NCBI GenBank assembly: GCA_016192205.1
Contig: JACPUP010000033.1
Coordinates: 1-5,811 of the forward strand
Direction: 5' to 3'
Source of the DNA: Candidatus Kerfeldbacteria bacterium
GTDB lineage: Bacteria > Patescibacteriota > Patescibacteriia > SBBC01 > JACPUP01
DNA: 5,811 nucleotides
Under the pieces are notes generated by a model. It was not told the origin of the DNA, searched no databases, and was given only the letters and a program-made list of their open reading frames with translations. Each line of letters opens with the position of its first letter. Position 1 is the first letter of the stretch. The translations under genes were made by a program, and so were the position numbers. This document shows positions 4,684 through 5,811 of this stretch, piece after piece.

Positions 4684-4692
4684 GTAGTTACC

Positions 4693-4719
4693 CTGAACCC
4701 GAGCAAGCGGGTGGTTCAG
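4693..4719. repeat. Hairpin repeat copy A, between smpB and ssrA
   Basis: CTGAACC (4693-4699) pairs with GGTTCAG (4713-4719) around a 13-nt loop. The smpB stop codon TGA (4716-4718) lies inside the stem. There is no U-tract and ssrA starts ten nucleotides later, so it is more likely an RNA-processing or repeat hairpin than a terminator. Its sequence aligns with copy B at 4254-4285. Confidence 0.7.
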
Positions 4720-5168
4720 TAGCGTTTGATGCGAGATCGAACAGCGCGGTCGATGCGACGCTGGACGTCCCGCTGCTTGATGCGCTCGCGGCGGTCCACT
4801 TTTCGCTTTCCCCGCGCGAGCGCCAGTTCCACTTTGATGAAACCGCCCTTAGTGTACAAACGCACTGGGATGATTGTCAAGCCAGCGGCTTTGGACGCCT
4901 GGCGGAGCCGAACGAGCTCGGCGGCGCGGAGCAAGAGCCTCCGCTCGCGATCGGGGTCGGGGTTCTCGGCCGCCATCGGGTACGGCGCAATGTGACAGTT
5001 CACCAGGTTCGGCGTATCGCCATTGAACTGGACGAAACTGCCTTTGAGTGACGCGCGGCCAGCGCGGATGGATTTCACCTCCGGCCCGGCCAGCACAATG
5101 CCCGCTTCCACCTTCTCTTGAAGGTCGTAACGGTAGGGCGCTTCTCGGTTGCGGGCGAGCGTTGGCAT
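4716..5168 (-). CDS. smpB: SsrA-binding protein SmpB
   Basis: SmpB binds the tRNA-like part of tmRNA and takes it to stalled ribosomes, where its C-terminal tail reads the empty mRNA channel. The product is 150 residues, typical for the family. NREAPYRYDLQEKVEAGIVLAGPEVKSIRAG (7-37) is the conserved N-terminal signature. NCHIAPYPM (58-66) matches the family HISPY motif. PDRERRLLLRAAEL follows, then GLTIIPVRLYTKGGFIKVELALARGKRKVDRRE (95-127). The tail IKQRDVQRRIDRAVRSRIKRY is basic, as needed for decoding-centre contact. The ATG at 5166-5168 gives the expected N-terminus. AAGGG lies only three or four nucleotides before it, too close for a good SD. ssrA follows 32 nt after the stop, a common arrangement of the two partners. 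Confidence 0.97.
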   Translation of the reverse strand: MPTLARNREAPYRYDLQEKVEAGIVLAGPEVKSIRAGRASLKGSFVQFNGDTPNLVNCHIAPYPMAAENPDPDRERRLLLRAAELVRLRQASKAAGLTIIPVRLYTKGGFIKVELALARGKRKVDRRERIKQRDVQRRIDRAVRSRIKRY

Positions 5169-5177
5169 AGCCCTTGC

Positions 5178-5206
5178 AGAGTAGGGAGAAATGCTCGCGA
5201 GGTAAA
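5178..5206 (-). promoter_or_regulatory. Weak candidate promoter for smpB-ssrA
   Basis: TTTACC (5201-5206, four of six to TTGACA) and TACTCT (5178-5183, three of six to TATAAT including the key A2 and T6) are separated by 17 nt. Nine nucleotides lie between the -10 box and the smpB ATG, predicting a leader of only about 2-3 nt. This resembles the argS arrangement but the boxes are weak. Confidence 0.3.
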
Positions 5207-5230
5207 GGGAGAGAGGGAGTGCGGGAGTGG
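5207..5230. repeat. Three 8-bp tandem units, GGGAGAGA GGGAGTGC GGGAGTGG
   Basis: A purine-rich stretch upstream of smpB with GGGA at 5207, 5215 and 5223. Only three units are present and they are degenerate, so this may be simple composition rather than a real tandem duplication. Confidence 0.45.
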
Positions 5231-5255
5231 GTGAACGGACTAGAACCGAAAATGG

Positions 5256-5301
5256 AGAATCATGAATATTGTTTTCGTACGCTTCCGTGATTCATGATTC
5301 T
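5256..5301. repeat. 12-bp perfect inverted repeat between VanZ-like gene and smpB
   Basis: AGAATCATGAAT (5256-5267) is fully complementary to ATTCATGATTCT (5290-5301), with a 22-nt centre. The right arm is the first two units of the heptamer array at 5290-5338, so the left arm is probably an inverted copy of the same array. On the minus strand it could serve as a weak terminator of the VanZ-like gene, but no clear U-run follows. Confidence 0.8.
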
Positions 5302-5338
5302 TTATTCACGATTCTCTATCCGCGATTCTTGATTCGCG
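5290..5338. repeat. Degenerate heptamer array, consensus ATTCNNG, seven units
   Basis: ATTC (once ATCC) recurs at 5290, 5297, 5304, 5311, 5318, 5325 and 5332, exactly every 7 bp: ATTCATG, ATTCTTT, ATTCACG, ATTCTCT, ATCCGCG, ATTCTTG, ATTCGCG. The array crosses the 3' end of the VanZ-like gene and encodes its last six residues or so and its stop. Confidence 0.85.
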
Positions 5339-5684
5339 ATGCATACACCGCCAGTCCGACGATGATCCCAATCGCATCGATCAACGCGTCGGCCCACGCG
5401 CCGGTCCGGTTTTCCACGAACGTCTGATGCCACTCATCCGACGCCGCGTAGAAGAGGGCGAGGAAAAACGCAACGGGTACCGCGCGCTTGGTCTGCGGAG
5501 CCAGGGCGCGCAGAAGGAGCGCTGCAAGGATAGCGAACTCGGCGGCATGCGCAATTTTGCGCAGCACCAAATCCCACACTGGCCGGAGCCCGCTCTCAAG
5601 ACTTGGGATGGACGACAATGCAAAAATGACTCCAGCCCAGAGCACCGGGGGAATCCAAGCGCGAACGCGACGAACCGGTATCAT
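5316..5684 (-). CDS. VanZ-like family small membrane protein
   Basis: The product is 122 residues with four predicted membrane segments, about 9-27, 43-62, 69-86 and 99-116. Family motifs are KIAHAAEFAIL (43-53), with the conserved K-x-x-H-x-x-E/F pattern, and ASDEWHQTFVENRTGAWADALIDAIG (split here: ASDEWHQTF at 81-89, then R93, D99 and D103). VanZ gives low-level teicoplanin resistance in enterococci, but most VanZ-like proteins are of unknown role in the cell envelope, and resistance should not be assumed. The ATG at 5682-5684 is fixed by an in-frame TAG two codons upstream. The only SD-like run, GGAGG at about 5699-5703, is 14 nt away. The last residues, SRIKNRG, are encoded by the heptamer array, so the true C-terminus may have been replaced or extended by repeat spread. 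Confidence 0.88.
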   Translation of the reverse strand: MIPVRRVRAWIPPVLWAGVIFALSSIPSLESGLRPVWDLVLRKIAHAAEFAILAALLLRALAPQTKRAVPVAFFLALFYAASDEWHQTFVENRTGAWADALIDAIGIIVGLAVYASRIKNRG

Positions 5685-5694
5685 GAGCGCCTAA

Positions 5695-5811
5695 CTATCC
5701 TCCGGTCTTTCTTGGCTCGAGCCCGTTGCGCAGTGATCCATCCGCGTACCGCAACGCGTCCGGCGCAGCCGACGAAGGCGCAACGTCAATCGGACTCTGG
5801 GAGCTCGGCAC
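5695..5811 (-). CDS. Unidentified protein, C-terminal fragment (enters at right edge)
   Basis: An open frame comes in from the right edge and ends at TAG (5695-5697), 10 nt before the VanZ-like start. The 38 visible codons include PIDVAPSSAAPDALRYAD and end EPRKTGG, a polar, Pro/Ala-rich tail. I do not recognise it. A second frame is also open but is arginine-rich in the manner of a shadow frame, so this one is preferred. The tight spacing suggests an operon with the VanZ-like gene. Confidence 0.45.
   Translation of the reverse strand: MPSSQSPIDVAPSSAAPDALRYADGSLRNGLEPRKTGG

Noticed and set aside
5256..5338. CRISPR array
   Set aside because: The units are 7 bp with no spacers, so this is a short tandem repeat.
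5316..5684. Glycopeptide resistance determinant
   Set aside because: Only a VanZ-like protein is present, without any other van gene. Members of this family are widespread and mostly unrelated to resistance.

Overview
The window is GC-rich bacterial DNA. Every gene I can support lies on the minus strand, so the biological reading direction runs from the right end of the window to the left. Nothing in the sequence names the organism. The ribosomal proteins, IF-3, SmpB, one-piece tmRNA and ArgRS are clearly bacterial. The wording of IF-3 and ArgRS, the lack of Shine-Dalgarno (SD) sequences before core genes, and a small GIY-YIG and a VanZ-like gene fit an uncultured lineage. I thought of Patescibacteria or another candidate phylum, but this is only an impression.

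Layout from right to left. (1) The C-terminal end of an unidentified protein, then a small VanZ-like membrane protein whose last codons run into a 7-bp-period repeat array. (2) smpB followed 32 nt later by ssrA (tmRNA), the two partners of trans-translation. The tmRNA is supported by its acceptor stem with the G3-U70 alanine identity pair, T-arm, helix 2 and two pseudoknots. It appears to encode an unusually long 26-residue tag ending in AVA. (3) Several related palindromic hairpins on both sides of ssrA, then a small GIY-YIG protein. (4) A sigma-70-like promoter driving infC-rpmI-rplT (IF-3, L35, L20). infC has to begin at a rare AUU codon. (5) A palindrome-rich spacer, then argS with a promoter whose -10 box lies 6 nt from the AUG, which predicts a leaderless mRNA. 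argS carries a heptanucleotide tandem repeat. (6) A 364-nt spacer with three strong inverted repeats. (7) A small exported protein with a strong SD, closely followed by the GTG start of an unidentified gene that leaves the window at its left edge.

Functionally the window is a translation island: initiation (IF-3), 50S proteins (L35, L20), tRNA charging (ArgRS) and ribosome rescue (SmpB and tmRNA). No mobile element, CRISPR array or defence system was found. The most unusual material is non-coding: tandem repeats with a shared 7-bp period but unrelated sequence at two clear loci and one weaker one, a small hairpin-repeat family with compensatory changes around ssrA, and non-canonical translation starts in the core genes.
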